A DNA stretch of 64,000 nt from Alteromonas sp. BMJM2 (GCF_027257845.1 NZ_JAPVOT010000018.1:1-64000), one strand, 5' to 3'. Numbered from the stretch's first letter, positions 8,119 through 17,389 are shown. A program made the numbers and translations. The notes: generated from the sequence alone by a model not told the origin.

Positions 8119-11100
8119 ATGAATCAAAATCAATTTGATAAATTGTTAAAAAGAACCGTGAAGCTACATGTTTTCACACTTATAGGCTGTATAGCAGTAG
8201 CCTCATCATCATTAGCTCAGACGACCCTTGAATCAGAGTTTGCAATGCCAGAGCCATCGTATCTTCCTAAGACATGGATGCATGCGATGAATGGAAATAT
8301 AACGCAAGAAGGACTCACCGAAGATTTTAACGCTATGCGAGAAGCTGGCATCGGTGGCGCTATCTTCTTTCATGTGCACAGACGCAACGTACCTTTCTCA
8401 TCTCGAGGCCCTATTAGGTTTGGAACCGATGAGTTCAATAAACATCTGGTCCATGCTGCAGCTGAAGCTGATAAACAAGGAATTGAGTTTGGTATACACA
8501 ATTCTGATGGTTGGACATCTAGCGGTGGACCATGGGTAACACCTGAACAATCAATGAAGCGACTTACGTGGTCAGAAACAAGTATAAGTGGCGGGCAAAC
8601 ATTAATTCCTCCTCAACCGGGATACGCGGAGCAGCTGTACCGAGATATTGCTGTCATAGCTATCCCAAGAAATAAGTTTTCGTCAGATAATAGTTTCCAA
8701 AATGGACAGATTACCGTTTCAGACAGTTCACTTGATACCAGTGTGTTAAAAGACAGTGATTGGGATACGGAACTCACATTTTCTAAAAATGAAGAAGGTG
8801 TTTATTGGGTACAGGTGGAATTGGATTCTCCATCTTCTCTTCGGAGCCTTCAGATTGAAACACCGAACCGACATGGTGATGCCGCCCTTCTCATATCCCA
8901 TGACGGTATACATTTTCGTAACGTTGTAGAGAAACTCCGTAGGCCAAGAACAGGCGCTAGGATGTGGGCATTCAGCCCACAACTCGTTTCTAAGGATAAT
9001 GATGGTTTTAAAGCAAAGTTCTTTCGGGTTGTATTTGATAAGCCAATTGCCATTAAGCGTTTTGATTTGTGGTCAACACCGCGCATAGACGACTGGCTTT
9101 CAATGAATTCAATGGAGCGAGGAAAACTGAGTTTGACACCGAGTATAGCGCCTGGTGCCATAATCAAGCGCGATGATATTCTAGTGTTGAATCAAGGCGA
9201 CTTGCCTGCCAAGGGTGTAGAGCTTCCAGAAGGCGACTGGCAAGTTTTGCGTTTTGGCTTTACCAGCACTGGGGCTTTCAATGTACCAGCTACCGTTGAG
9301 GGTGAAGGACTGGAAGTTGATAAGTTTAATGCAGAAGCATTACGACATCATTTTGAACAATTTGTCGGGAAAATAGTAACAGATGCCAAAGATGCTGGTA
9401 TCGAATCATTAAAAACGGTTGAAGTTGATAGCTACGAAGTGGGTGGTCAAAATTGGACTGATGACATAGCAGAGAGCTTTCAACAGCAATTCGGCTACGA
9501 CCTTATTCCGTGGTTACCGGTAATGACTGGAAGGGTTATCGAATCTCCTGAGCATACGGGAGCCGTTCTACAAGAGCTTAGACAGCATCAATCTGATCTG
9601 ATGGTTGAGAACTATTTTGGAGAATTTACTCGTCTTGCAAATGAGTATGGACTTGAAACATATATTGAGCCCTATGGATGGGGCCCTTTCGATGAACTGG
9701 CCGCGGGTGGAAAGGCAGACCGCTTGATGGGTGAGTTTTGGGTACGGGAAACAGAGTACAATGGTCGCATTATGGCTGCCATATCTTCAGCACATATTTA
9801 TGGAAAAAAAGTAGTTTCGGCTGAATCATTCACATCAATTAACACCGTAAATTGGTATGGCCACCCTTATTTTTACAAGCATTATGGCGACGAAATGTGG
9901 GCGAGGGGAATTAACGAAACTATGTTCCATAGGTTTGCTCATCAACCTAATAATCATGTAAAGCCTGGTATGACCATGGACTCCATTGGGTCTCATATCG
10001 ATAGAACACAAACGTGGTGGAATAACGGCGGCAAGACATGGTTTAAATATTTGGCAAGGGGATCTTATTTACTTCAGCAAGGCGTTCCCGCCGCAGATTT
10101 TCTTGTTCATTTAGGCGACGTTGCGCCTCTTCGAGTCGGTAATAAAAACAACACTAATGTACCTAAAGGTTTTGGCTATGATTACACGAACACGGATGTT
10201 CTGCTTAATCGTGTAAGTGTTAAAGACGGCCTCTTAGTGCTTCCCGAGGGAACAACATACAAAGCGTTACATTTACACAGAACAGATTTCATGCACTTTA
10301 AAACACTAGAGCGAATCAAAGAATTAGTGGGGGCGGGTGCGACGGTTATTGGAGAGAGGCCACAACGTGTTATTGGTTACAGTGAGTGGGCGAAGCAAAA
10401 GGAGTTTGACCAAATTGTAAATGCACTTTGGGGTTCAGAGGAAGGACAAGCACATCAAATAAACCGTTATAAAAAAGGAATTGTGAGCAGCTACTCATTA
10501 GGTGACTCAATTAATGAGTTAGGGATGAGAGCTGATATGGAAATTGACGGCGTGCCAGCGCAGTTTTTTGCACACCGACGTATAGGACAGAACGATCTTT
10601 ACTATTTCTATAACGATGATCCTGATTTCAAAAATGTTGAAATCACCCTTCGTGATGGCAATGGAACGCCGGAGATTTGGAATGTGGACGATGGAACCAT
10701 AGAACAAGTTCAAGATTACCAAATAACCGACTCGGGCTTAAAAGCCAAGCTGCCGCTTGAGCCATTTGCATCGAGGTTTGTTCTCGTTAGACGTGATGAT
10801 AAAAGCCCCAAATACAATGGCTCTCACAGCGAAATAGTTAATGATATTTACGCTCGAAAAAGTGACCACAATATTATTAATACATTTGCTAAGCCATGGA
10901 ATGTAAAATTTGACAAAGCGTGGGCTGGGCCAGGTGAGGTGACGTTTGATTCACTTATAGATTGGACTGACAGTGAAATAGAAGGCATTAAGCATTACTC
11001 AGGCACTGCTAGATATCAAACTTCTTTCCAAGTGGATAGCGAGTACTTGAGCAGTATGTCATCTCTTTATCTTGATCTTGGGGATGTTCAACAAATTGCA

Positions 11101-11433
11101 GAAGTAACTGTGAACGGACAGTCTTTTGATACATTATGGAAGCCGCCTTTTGTGCTAGATATTCGAAGCGCAGTGCAACTGGGTGCAAACAGCCTAGAGA
11201 TAAAAGTGACAAATACGTGGGTAAATCGACTGATTGGTGATGAAGCTCTTCAAGACACCAGTGGTTACTCAATGACAGGTGATACAGTTCCTTGGTTAGT
11301 CGAGAATAGACCGGCTCCTGAAAGTGAGCGTGTCACATTTACTGGTTTTAATTTCTTTGCAAAACAACCTAAAAAATTACAGGCATCTGGCTTGATTGGA
11401 CCAGTTCGGCTTTTAACGATAAAGCAAAACTAA
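8119..11433 (+). CDS. GH106 alpha-L-rhamnosidase, secreted
   Basis: I place the start at the ATG at 8119 because it gives a normal Sec signal peptide (KRTVKLHVFTLIGCIAVASSSLAQ). A longer frame starting at 7978 would overlap the divergent lyase gene and hide the signal. The mature protein of about 1070 residues has the GH106 opening: PKTWMHAMNGNIT, EGLTEDFNAMREAGIGGAIFFHV. The barrel follows, with E-rich stretches such as VEVDSYEVGGQNWTDD and SAESFTS that hold the catalytic carboxylates of this family. A C-terminal galactose-binding-like domain is also present (ARYQTSFQVD, LDLGDVQQIAEVTVNGQSF, LWKPPFVLDI). GH106 enzymes release terminal alpha-L-rhamnose, matching the rhamnose in ulvan. No clear ribosome-binding site is visible. 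Confidence 0.85.
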   Translation: MNQNQFDKLLKRTVKLHVFTLIGCIAVASSSLAQTTLESEFAMPEPSYLPKTWMHAMNGNITQEGLTEDFNAMREAGIGGAIFFHVHRRNVPFSSRGPIRFGTDEFNKHLVHAAAEADKQGIEFGIHNSDGWTSSGGPWVTPEQSMKRLTWSETSISGGQTLIPPQPGYAEQLYRDIAVIAIPRNKFSSDNSFQNGQITVSDSSLDTSVLKDSDWDTELTFSKNEEGVYWVQVELDSPSSLRSLQIETPNRHGDAALLISHDGIHFRNVVEKLRRPRTGARMWAFSPQLVSKDNDGFKAKFFRVVFDKPIAIKRFDLWSTPRIDDWLSMNSMERGKLSLTPSIAPGAIIKRDDILVLNQGDLPAKGVELPEGDWQVLRFGFTSTGAFNVPATVEGEGLEVDKFNAEALRHHFEQFVGKIVTDAKDAGIESLKTVEVDSYEVGGQNWTDDIAESFQQQFGYDLIPWLPVMTGRVIESPEHTGAVLQELRQHQSDLMVENYFGEFTRLANEYGLETYIEPYGWGPFDELAAGGKADRLMGEFWVRETEYNGRIMAAISSAHIYGKKVVSAESFTSINTVNWYGHPYFYKHYGDEMWARGINETMFHRFAHQPNNHVKPGMTMDSIGSHIDRTQTWWNNGGKTWFKYLARGSYLLQQGVPAADFLVHLGDVAPLRVGNKNNTNVPKGFGYDYTNTDVLLNRVSVKDGLLVLPEGTTYKALHLHRTDFMHFKTLERIKELVGAGATVIGERPQRVIGYSEWAKQKEFDQIVNALWGSEEGQAHQINRYKKGIVSSYSLGDSINELGMRADMEIDGVPAQFFAHRRIGQNDLYYFYNDDPDFKNVEITLRDGNGTPEIWNVDDGTIEQVQDYQITDSGLKAKLPLEPFASRFVLVRRDDKSPKYNGSHSEIVNDIYARKSDHNIINTFAKPWNVKFDKAWAGPGEVTFDSLIDWTDSEIEGIKHYSGTARYQTSFQVDSEYLSSMSSLYLDLGDVQQIAEVTVNGQSFDTLWKPPFVLDIRSAVQLGANSLEIKVTNTWVNRLIGDEALQDTSGYSMTGDTVPWLVENRPAPESERVTFTGFNFFAKQPKKLQASGLIGPVRLLTIKQN

Positions 11434-11453
11434 GATGGTGAGGTAAAAATGGC

Positions 11454-11485
11454 AATGGGTGGAACTATATTCCACCCATTTTTTT
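11454..11485 (+). terminator. Rho-independent terminator after GH106
   Basis: A perfect 11-bp stem AATGGGTGGAA / TTCCACCCATT with a 5-base loop is followed by seven T residues, 20 bases after the GH106 stop. Confidence 0.95.
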
Positions 11486-11938
11486 ACAATGGGCGTGTAG
11501 CTATTGTGTAGAGTCGGGTGAGCTCTATAAAAATGTTCGTGTTTAGGAACTTATAAAATAAGTTATCAAAAGACATTTAGGTACTATACTTACCTCTTTA
11601 GATAGAACATTTTATAAAAAGTAGAAAGTACAAAAGTTTTACCTAATGCGAGATTTTGTTCATTTGTAGAGCGGATTCGTGAGTCGCTTACCCTCCTTAA
11701 GGTACTTTCGGTATTTACAAGTAAACACCTTCTTTTTTTGGCGTCTAAGACGTTCACTATTATTAATACGCCACTTTATTTTATTGTGAATAAAGTTGCT
11801 TTTTTGTAGTACGGTATGAATGCCTTGCTTTCTTTTCGCGGAGAAGATGTACAGTAAAAGATAGCTGGTCTTAATTAATGAAAATAAAATTGCACTTAAC
11901 CGTTCTTTATATATAACGTATTTTAACAGGAAAGCTGT
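11486..11938 (+). promoter_or_regulatory. Long upstream region of the cupredoxin operon
   Basis: About 450 bases without a supportable gene. The A+T-rich part near 11870-11930 ends in ACAGGA, the ribosome-binding site of the cupredoxin gene, and probably carries its promoter. Candidate -10 hexamers such as TATATA near 11911 are present, but nothing decisive. Confidence 0.4.
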
Positions 11939-12601
11939 GTGACCTACTTATCCGCCTCACTAAGTGTAATTATCTTAATATTAACTGGCTGCTCGTTTTC
12001 GCTGCATGCTGCGCAAGTCTCGATATATATCGCAGACAATCAAGGAAAGCCGCTCACTAATATCGTTGCTCTTTTACACAGTACCGATATGTCGAAGGTA
12101 GCTAAGACTAAGCCAGCGATAGCAATCATGGATCAAATAAATAGAGAGTTCGTTCCCCACACATTGGTGGTACAGCAAGGCACCAAGGTTGATTTCCCTA
12201 ATTCCGATAATGTTCAACATCATGTTTATTCGTTCTCACCTGCGAAAACGTTTGAGTTAAAGCTTTACAGTGAATTAGAGGTGGAACCTCAATTATTCAA
12301 TACCCCTGGTGTGGTGGAGCTTGGGTGTAACGTACATGATTGGATGCTGGGATATATTTATGTTGCAGATACACCGTATTTCGCACAATCCAACAGTGAA
12401 GGCAAAGCGACCATAACAGTCCCCGACGGCGACTATACGATGTCTATTTGGCACCCAAGACTGTCAGAAAGCGACACCGCGAGAATGTCGAAAATAAACG
12501 TTGGTAATGATGATATTACCGTAAGCTTTTCTTTGTTTTCGCCTTTATTACCCAGTCTTGTTGAATATGATGCAGTGGAGGGCTTTACCGAATATGATTA
12601 A
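11939..12601 (+). CDS. Secreted cupredoxin-like (plastocyanin/methylamine-utilisation type) protein
   Basis: This 220-residue protein starts with GTG, supported by AGGA about seven bases upstream. A signal peptide ends near SFSLHAAQ. The domain has QINREFVPHTLVVQQGTKVDFPNSDNVQHHVYSF and then LGCNVHDWMLGYIYV. These provide the His, Cys, His and Met ligands of a type I copper site (the HH pair near residue 91 and the C-N-V-H-D-W-M cluster). A further beta-domain (GKATITVPDGDYTMSIWHP) follows. Related proteins are annotated as methylamine utilisation or plastocyanin-like, but no methylamine genes are nearby. It overlaps the start of a membrane GGDEF/EAL gene and precedes a beta-barrel gene, so it may deliver a periplasmic metal or redox signal to the sensor. 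That role is inference. Confidence 0.75.
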   Translation: MTYLSASLSVIILILTGCSFSLHAAQVSIYIADNQGKPLTNIVALLHSTDMSKVAKTKPAIAIMDQINREFVPHTLVVQQGTKVDFPNSDNVQHHVYSFSPAKTFELKLYSELEVEPQLFNTPGVVELGCNVHDWMLGYIYVADTPYFAQSNSEGKATITVPDGDYTMSIWHPRLSESDTARMSKINVGNDDITVSFSLFSPLLPSLVEYDAVEGFTEYD

Positions 12602-14933
12602 AACTTTGTTTGGCCGCGCCTTAAATTTGCGCACGACATTAATGGTAAGTTTTTTAACTATCGTTTTAGTGGTCGTGCTATTTACCTTGTATATCGTCCA
12701 GCAAGCCACATTCACTCATTCAACTGGACTGTTGAAAACGAATGCCGAGACATCGAGTCGAGTAATAAACGACTATATTCGAGATGTGGCTAATGTATTG
12801 CAATCCTCCGCAACCAACTTAGCAGCAGATTTCAGTGTTAAAGGTTTAATTTTAAGCGCAGATACTCAAGCGCAGTCACTAACGCTTGGCATGCGTAACT
12901 TTGCAGATCGCTTTGGTGCAGAAGAATTTGCCGTGATTGACAGTCAAGGTAAGGTGTTATCTACATCAAAGGGCTTCACATCAATAAAAAGTGTGGATGT
13001 TGAGAGGCTCGCCGTAGATGGTATTACGTGGGCAGAGATAGACGATAATATTTTCCTAGCCAAATCGGTTGCTGTGAAAAACACGCCACGTTCCAGAGAT
13101 GCCATGGCGTGGTTAATATTTGCTAAGCCTATTGCGGGATTGATAAACGATGACCTAACGCGTCTCACCACGATGGACGTCAGCCTACTGCGTGAAACAC
13201 AAAACTCATTTACTTATTTAGCGTCTAGCTATCATAGTGCCATTCAAAAAGAGTTTTCGAATGTGCTGATGAGTGAGAGCAACGACTTACAGGATGCTTA
13301 CCTCTCCAGTGATCACTATGTTTATTTTGTTAGTGCGTTAGGCAGTACCCAAAGCGCAACTATACTACTTATGCTATCTACGGTAGAAAGTAACGCCTAC
13401 CTGTCATACAACAGCTTGTTAGGGCGTTTAATCGGTTTGCTGGTTGTGGTTGCCATCGTTACGCTAATGGCAGCAATGTTGATTTCTAACAGTATTACCA
13501 AGCCAATTCTTATGTTAATAGGATTAACTGAGAAAATCCGCCAAGGATTGCATGTTAACCAGTTTCCAGAGGAAGGTGCCGCCGAGGTTAACAAGTTGTC
13601 TAATGCCATAAGCTCGATGCAAAGCGCAATTGTTAAAAGAGAGCACGAGATAGAAAGGCTGGCATTTTATGACAGCGTAACGTCTCTGCCTAATCGTAAC
13701 CGCTTTATTCAATTACTTGAAGAGCAGATAACGCTTTATCCGAGTAATATGTTTGCGGTTGTGCTCATTGATATAGCTCGATTTAAAGAAATAAACGACA
13801 CTATTGGTCACAGTACGGGTGACAAGTTACTCGCTTTGGTAGGAGAGCGATTACGCAGCGGTTGTCGCGACAATATATTTATAGCACGTTTAGGTGGAAA
13901 CGAGTTTGCTGTCATCGACACTGAAGATGGAAATGTTGAGCAGTTGATGGAAGAACTGGCAAGTATGTTTAGCGGTGCTTTCAACATTAACTCACTTTCG
14001 CTAAACATAAACGTCAGTATTGGTGGAGCCCGGTACAACAACCATGGCACTCAGCCAAGTGAACTGATGCAGGCGGCAGATATTGCGCTTCATGCCAGCA
14101 AAGATTCCCATAAGCCTTACGTACTCTATCATGAAGAACTAAATACGTTCTCAGTGCTGCGATTGCGGCTAATGAGTGAGCTAAAAGAAGCACTTAATCA
14201 GGGTCAGTTGACGTTGTACTATCAGCCGAAAATGGCGTTGGCTAATGATAAGGTTCACAGCGTTGAATGCTTGATCAGGTGGATACACCCCGACCATGGC
14301 TTTATTTCGCCAGATGAATTTATCCCTTTAGCTGAGCAAACTGGCGCTATCCGCTATGTAACCAGTTGGGCGCTGCGACAAGCTGCCCAGCAATATGCAC
14401 AATGGCGAAGCGTAGGAATGGACATTGCAATGGCGGTCAATATTTCTGCTGTGGATCTCACCGACTTATCACTTCCTCATACCGTGTCGGCGCTGCTGTC
14501 CGAATTTACTATGCCACCTGACAAGCTCATTCTTGAAGTAACTGAAAGTGCGGTTATGGGCGATCCTGAAGTGGCAATCAATGCGCTCAACATGCTAAGT
14601 CGAATGGGAATTAAGCTTTCGATCGACGACTTTGGTACTGGGTTTTCTTCAATGGCACAGCTGAAGAAAATGCCTGTCGATGAGATTAAAATTGATAAAG
14701 CGTTTGTGTTAGAGCTGGCTACCAATGAAGAAGACCAAGTGATGGTTAAAACACTGATCGCATTAGCTAAAAACTTAGGGCTAAGTACGGTTGCAGAAGG
14801 CGTTGAAAATGAAGATTCGGTGGTATTACTTCGCAATATGGGGTGCTCGACAGCTCAGGGGTTTCACTTAAGCCGGCCATTACCTGCAAAAGACATCACG
14901 CCATGGTTAGAAGCACATAGTGACATTCGCTAA
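12594..14933 (+). CDS. Membrane sensor with HAMP, GGDEF-like and EAL domains
   Basis: I choose the ATG at 12594, eleven bases after GGAGGG, which overlaps the previous stop; this gives 779 residues. It has a transmembrane segment near residues 15-40 and a periplasmic sensor domain of about 240 residues. A second transmembrane segment (LIGLLVVVAIVTLMAAML), a HAMP linker, a GGDEF domain and an EAL domain follow. The GGDEF signature reads GGNEF, so cyclase activity may be lost or altered. The EAL signature reads ECL but keeps the glutamate. Other EAL motifs are intact: NISAVDL, EVTESAV, DDFGTGFSS, KIDKAFV, AEGVEN. The likely output is cyclic-di-GMP hydrolysis in response to a periplasmic cue. 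It is cotranscribed with the cupredoxin and the barrel protein. Confidence 0.9.
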   Translation: MIKTLFGRALNLRTTLMVSFLTIVLVVVLFTLYIVQQATFTHSTGLLKTNAETSSRVINDYIRDVANVLQSSATNLAADFSVKGLILSADTQAQSLTLGMRNFADRFGAEEFAVIDSQGKVLSTSKGFTSIKSVDVERLAVDGITWAEIDDNIFLAKSVAVKNTPRSRDAMAWLIFAKPIAGLINDDLTRLTTMDVSLLRETQNSFTYLASSYHSAIQKEFSNVLMSESNDLQDAYLSSDHYVYFVSALGSTQSATILLMLSTVESNAYLSYNSLLGRLIGLLVVVAIVTLMAAMLISNSITKPILMLIGLTEKIRQGLHVNQFPEEGAAEVNKLSNAISSMQSAIVKREHEIERLAFYDSVTSLPNRNRFIQLLEEQITLYPSNMFAVVLIDIARFKEINDTIGHSTGDKLLALVGERLRSGCRDNIFIARLGGNEFAVIDTEDGNVEQLMEELASMFSGAFNINSLSLNINVSIGGARYNNHGTQPSELMQAADIALHASKDSHKPYVLYHEELNTFSVLRLRLMSELKEALNQGQLTLYYQPKMALANDKVHSVECLIRWIHPDHGFISPDEFIPLAEQTGAIRYVTSWALRQAAQQYAQWRSVGMDIAMAVNISAVDLTDLSLPHTVSALLSEFTMPPDKLILEVTESAVMGDPEVAINALNMLSRMGIKLSIDDFGTGFSSMAQLKKMPVDEIKIDKAFVLELATNEEDQVMVKTLIALAKNLGLSTVAEGVENEDSVVLLRNMGCSTAQGFHLSRPLPAKDITPWLEAHSDIR

Positions 14934-14969
14934 TTTTTAGCAATGTACTAACGTTGAATAAGGAAGGCA

Positions 14970-16181
14970 GTGAAATACTGGATTCTATTGTTATTGATTT
15001 GTGTAGTTATCAGTGCACCAATTAGCGCACAAGTGCTGTCTGGGCGTGTCGAAGTCGCCATTGTCGATGCCGACAAACTGACAACGTGGCAAAACAGTGG
15101 TACTGGTATTCTTCGGCCTGAAAGCGGGGGAACTCAGCTGCAACAGGCTTTCATTAGAACCCACTTCGACTTAAACAGCGATTGGTCTGTAGATGCCGTG
15201 CTCAATGCGTATGAAGACGGTGAAGATCACATTGGTTTTACTCAGGGTTTTCTGCGCTATAAACCTCTGACATCAAATAAGGTTAAGGTAAAGGCAAGAC
15301 TCGGTTTTTTCTACCCATCAATGTCGATTGAAAACGTTGCCGAAGGCTGGCTTTCCCCTTATACCTATACACAATCTGCTATTAACAGCTGGATAGGCGA
15401 AGAGCTTAGAAACGCAGGTGGAGAAATTAGCTTTTTTGAAAATGGTAGAGCGAGTCGCAGCCCCTGGAGTTGGGAAGCCACATTCGGTGTGTTTAAAGGT
15501 AACGATCCGCTAGGCTCTCTGCTGACATGGCGCGGCTTTGCGATGCATGACAGGCAAAGTCTCCATTCAGACAGAATAAACTTTGCGAAGCTGCCAAGTG
15601 TTATTCGCGAAGACGCAATCAATTCACCCGCATGGGTAGAACCCTTCACCGAAATTGACGGAAGGTGGGGAGGCTATGTCGGATTTCATTTACGCCATTT
15701 TCGAACATCAGAAGCACGATACTACTTTTACGACAATAGAGCCGATCCAAGCGCTATTAATCAGGCGCGTTTGTATGCCTGGCGCACCAAATTTCATTCC
15801 CTAGCACTACAGCATAATTTCAATAGGCAATGGCGTCTGATGTTTCAATTTATGGACGGGGCGACAAACATGGGCCCCAATATCGTCAGAGCTGACTTTA
15901 CTGCATGGTATGTTGCTGGGCGATATTCTCAAAACAAGCATTCAGTGACCCTGCGTTATGATTGGTTTGATGTTCGAGAAGACGATTCTATGCCTGCTGA
16001 TCAAAATAACAGTGACGGGTATGGCGTTACGCTAGCATGGCGTTATCAATATACCCATCACTGGGAGTTTGGCGCTGAGTATCATCGAAACGAAAATAAA
16101 GCAGAAAACAGAGTTCAACTTGATATTCCCCTGAGCCAAACTCAAACGCAGTCTCGCTTTGTTGCGTCATATCGTTTCTAA
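14970..16181 (+). CDS. Outer-membrane beta-barrel (porin-like) protein
   Basis: This 403-residue protein starts with GTG, right after AAGGAAGGCA. A clean signal peptide (MKYWILLLLICVVISAPISAQ) precedes alternating amphipathic strands rich in aromatic residues: WSVDAVLNAYEDG, KARLGFFYP, GGYVGFHLRHFRTSEARYYFYDN, HSVTLRYDWFDVRED. It ends in an aromatic C-terminal residue (SRFVASYRF), the signal for assembly by the BAM complex. It resembles porins such as OprO/OprP only in general form, and I assign no substrate. Its place at the end of the cupredoxin-GGDEF/EAL operon makes an envelope metal or anion function plausible. Confidence 0.75.
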   Translation: MKYWILLLLICVVISAPISAQVLSGRVEVAIVDADKLTTWQNSGTGILRPESGGTQLQQAFIRTHFDLNSDWSVDAVLNAYEDGEDHIGFTQGFLRYKPLTSNKVKVKARLGFFYPSMSIENVAEGWLSPYTYTQSAINSWIGEELRNAGGEISFFENGRASRSPWSWEATFGVFKGNDPLGSLLTWRGFAMHDRQSLHSDRINFAKLPSVIREDAINSPAWVEPFTEIDGRWGGYVGFHLRHFRTSEARYYFYDNRADPSAINQARLYAWRTKFHSLALQHNFNRQWRLMFQFMDGATNMGPNIVRADFTAWYVAGRYSQNKHSVTLRYDWFDVREDDSMPADQNNSDGYGVTLAWRYQYTHHWEFGAEYHRNENKAENRVQLDIPLSQTQTQSRFVASYRF

Positions 16182-16207
16182 TAGGTTTAGTACTTTCGAT
16201 GAGTAAA

Positions 16208-16390
16208 TTACAGACCACCTTCAAGTAAGTGTATTTTATAGGTTTCCCTCATCCACCACCGAGGTGCCCCTCTTGCTCAACTCGCGCGCGCCTTCGGCTG
16301 GTTCGGCAGGGCGGAGTTGCAGGGTTGATGCCACTATTGAGCTGTCGCGGGTGGGTTTTATGGGTGTTTTTAAGTGAAGGTGGTCTGTAA
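16208..16390. repeat. 183-bp element bounded by perfect 16-bp inverted repeats (Ter-like or MITE-like)
   Basis: TTACAGACCACCTTCA at 16208-16223 is exactly reversed and complemented at 16375-16390. The interior holds a smaller palindromic stretch with CAACTC (about 16279-16284) pairing with GAGTTG (about 16316-16321). The right arm lies within the promoter of the Tus-like gene. A third, nearly identical copy is at 20620-20635. The element could be a pair of oppositely oriented replication-terminator-like sites, or a MITE with terminal inverted repeats. No clear target duplication is visible. Confidence 0.8.
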
Positions 16391-16397
16391 ATATAAT
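16369..16397 (+). promoter_or_regulatory. Predicted promoter of the Tus-like gene with embedded 16-bp repeat
   Basis: TATAAT at 16392-16397 is a perfect -10 hexamer. Seventeen bases upstream is TTTAAG (16369-16374) as a weak -35. The 16-bp repeat (16375-16390) fills the spacer almost exactly, so a protein binding it would block RNA polymerase. In E. coli the TerB site overlaps the tus promoter and Tus represses itself; the arrangement here is analogous. Confidence 0.6.
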
Positions 16398-16435
16398 ACA
16401 ATAGAGGTAATGTTAATTGATAAGAGTATGTGGTG

Positions 16436-17389
16436 ATGGTGAATGACTTTGCGCGCTTTAATAGTTTGCTTACTACATTGGATGAATTGTATGAATCGTT
16501 GTACAGCGAAATGCGGTTGGCGCCCACGGCATATTTTGCCAATATTGATGACGTGACTAAAGAGGATTTCAAAGCGTTCTCTGCCGGTGAGCTTATGCTT
16601 GGCCATCGCGACATGTTCAATGTTCAGGCACAGATGCGTTGTCTTAATGCCTTAAAGTGCTTCCATCGTCCCTCTCACGATATTTCAGGCCGCGTTGCGG
16701 GCAAATACCCTGGCATTCTTTTGCTTGAAAACCATGACGACGTCATTGATACCGTCATAGCCATTAACAGTACAAAGACGGCTATCAAGCATAGCGTGCA
16801 GGATAGAAAGCCTGATGGCTCTCACGGGCGCAATCATCTACAAAAGCATGAGTTCTTACATCAGCATCGTGGCGCCGAGATTATCTCGTATCAGCTGTAT
16901 CGGCATATCGATGTGATTAACTGCCGCCCGGATACCAATACTACCCTTAAAAGCGTGAATTTTTATTGGGCCTATAAAAATGCAGACCAGCGACTTACGC
17001 CAGAGCGTGCCGTTTTGTACCTGTATAACAGCAAGTCTGGGCTTACTGATACACAACTGAACGATGTAAAAGCGCGCATTATGGACACCCAGCACACCCA
17101 TCGCTTTTATATACGCAAGACACGCAATGCATCGGTGAATTTGTCGCTGTATTACGGGGCAGTGGATGGTAAGCCAGTGGTCAATACAATTAATGCTGCC
17201 CAGCCCATTATTTTGTGTAATTCTGAAGATGTCCCCACAATTCGTCCGTTAGGCGCCCATGTGCCGCAAAAACGCAAAGCGAATAGGAAAGGGCACGCGT
17301 GGGAATGTTTGAATGAAACCGTGAACCTTTATACAAGGCCAATTACAGAGGCGGACAAAAAACGTGAAGCTCAATTACCCAAAATCTAG
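16436..17389 (+). CDS. Tus-like DNA replication terminus site-binding protein
   Basis: The ATG at 16436 is preceded by AAGAG; GTG codons at 16430 and 16433 are alternatives. From memory of E. coli Tus, collinear matches run the full length of this 317-residue protein. ARFNSLLTTLDEL matches DRLNTTFRQMEQEL, and VAGKYPGILLL matches AAVRLPGVLCY. HEFLHQHRGAEIISYQLYR matches FEWVHRHLPGLITLNAYR, TLKSVNFYWAYKNADQRLTPER matches TLRFGWANKHIIKNLHRDE, and the C-terminal NETVNLYTRPI matches PRLHLYVAD. Tus binds Ter sites and stops replication forks from one side only. Tus genes are known mainly from Enterobacterales and plasmids, so one here beside a recombinase suggests transfer. Self-repression through the repeat in its promoter is likely. 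Confidence 0.8.
   Translation: MVNDFARFNSLLTTLDELYESLYSEMRLAPTAYFANIDDVTKEDFKAFSAGELMLGHRDMFNVQAQMRCLNALKCFHRPSHDISGRVAGKYPGILLLENHDDVIDTVIAINSTKTAIKHSVQDRKPDGSHGRNHLQKHEFLHQHRGAEIISYQLYRHIDVINCRPDTNTTLKSVNFYWAYKNADQRLTPERAVLYLYNSKSGLTDTQLNDVKARIMDTQHTHRFYIRKTRNASVNLSLYYGAVDGKPVVNTINAAQPIILCNSEDVPTIRPLGAHVPQKRKANRKGHAWECLNETVNLYTRPITEADKKREAQLPKI

Noticed and set aside
16249-16620. Minus-strand open frame of 123 codons through the inverted-repeat element
   Set aside because: Low-complexity translation, no ribosome-binding site, and it overlaps the promoter and start of the tus-like gene.
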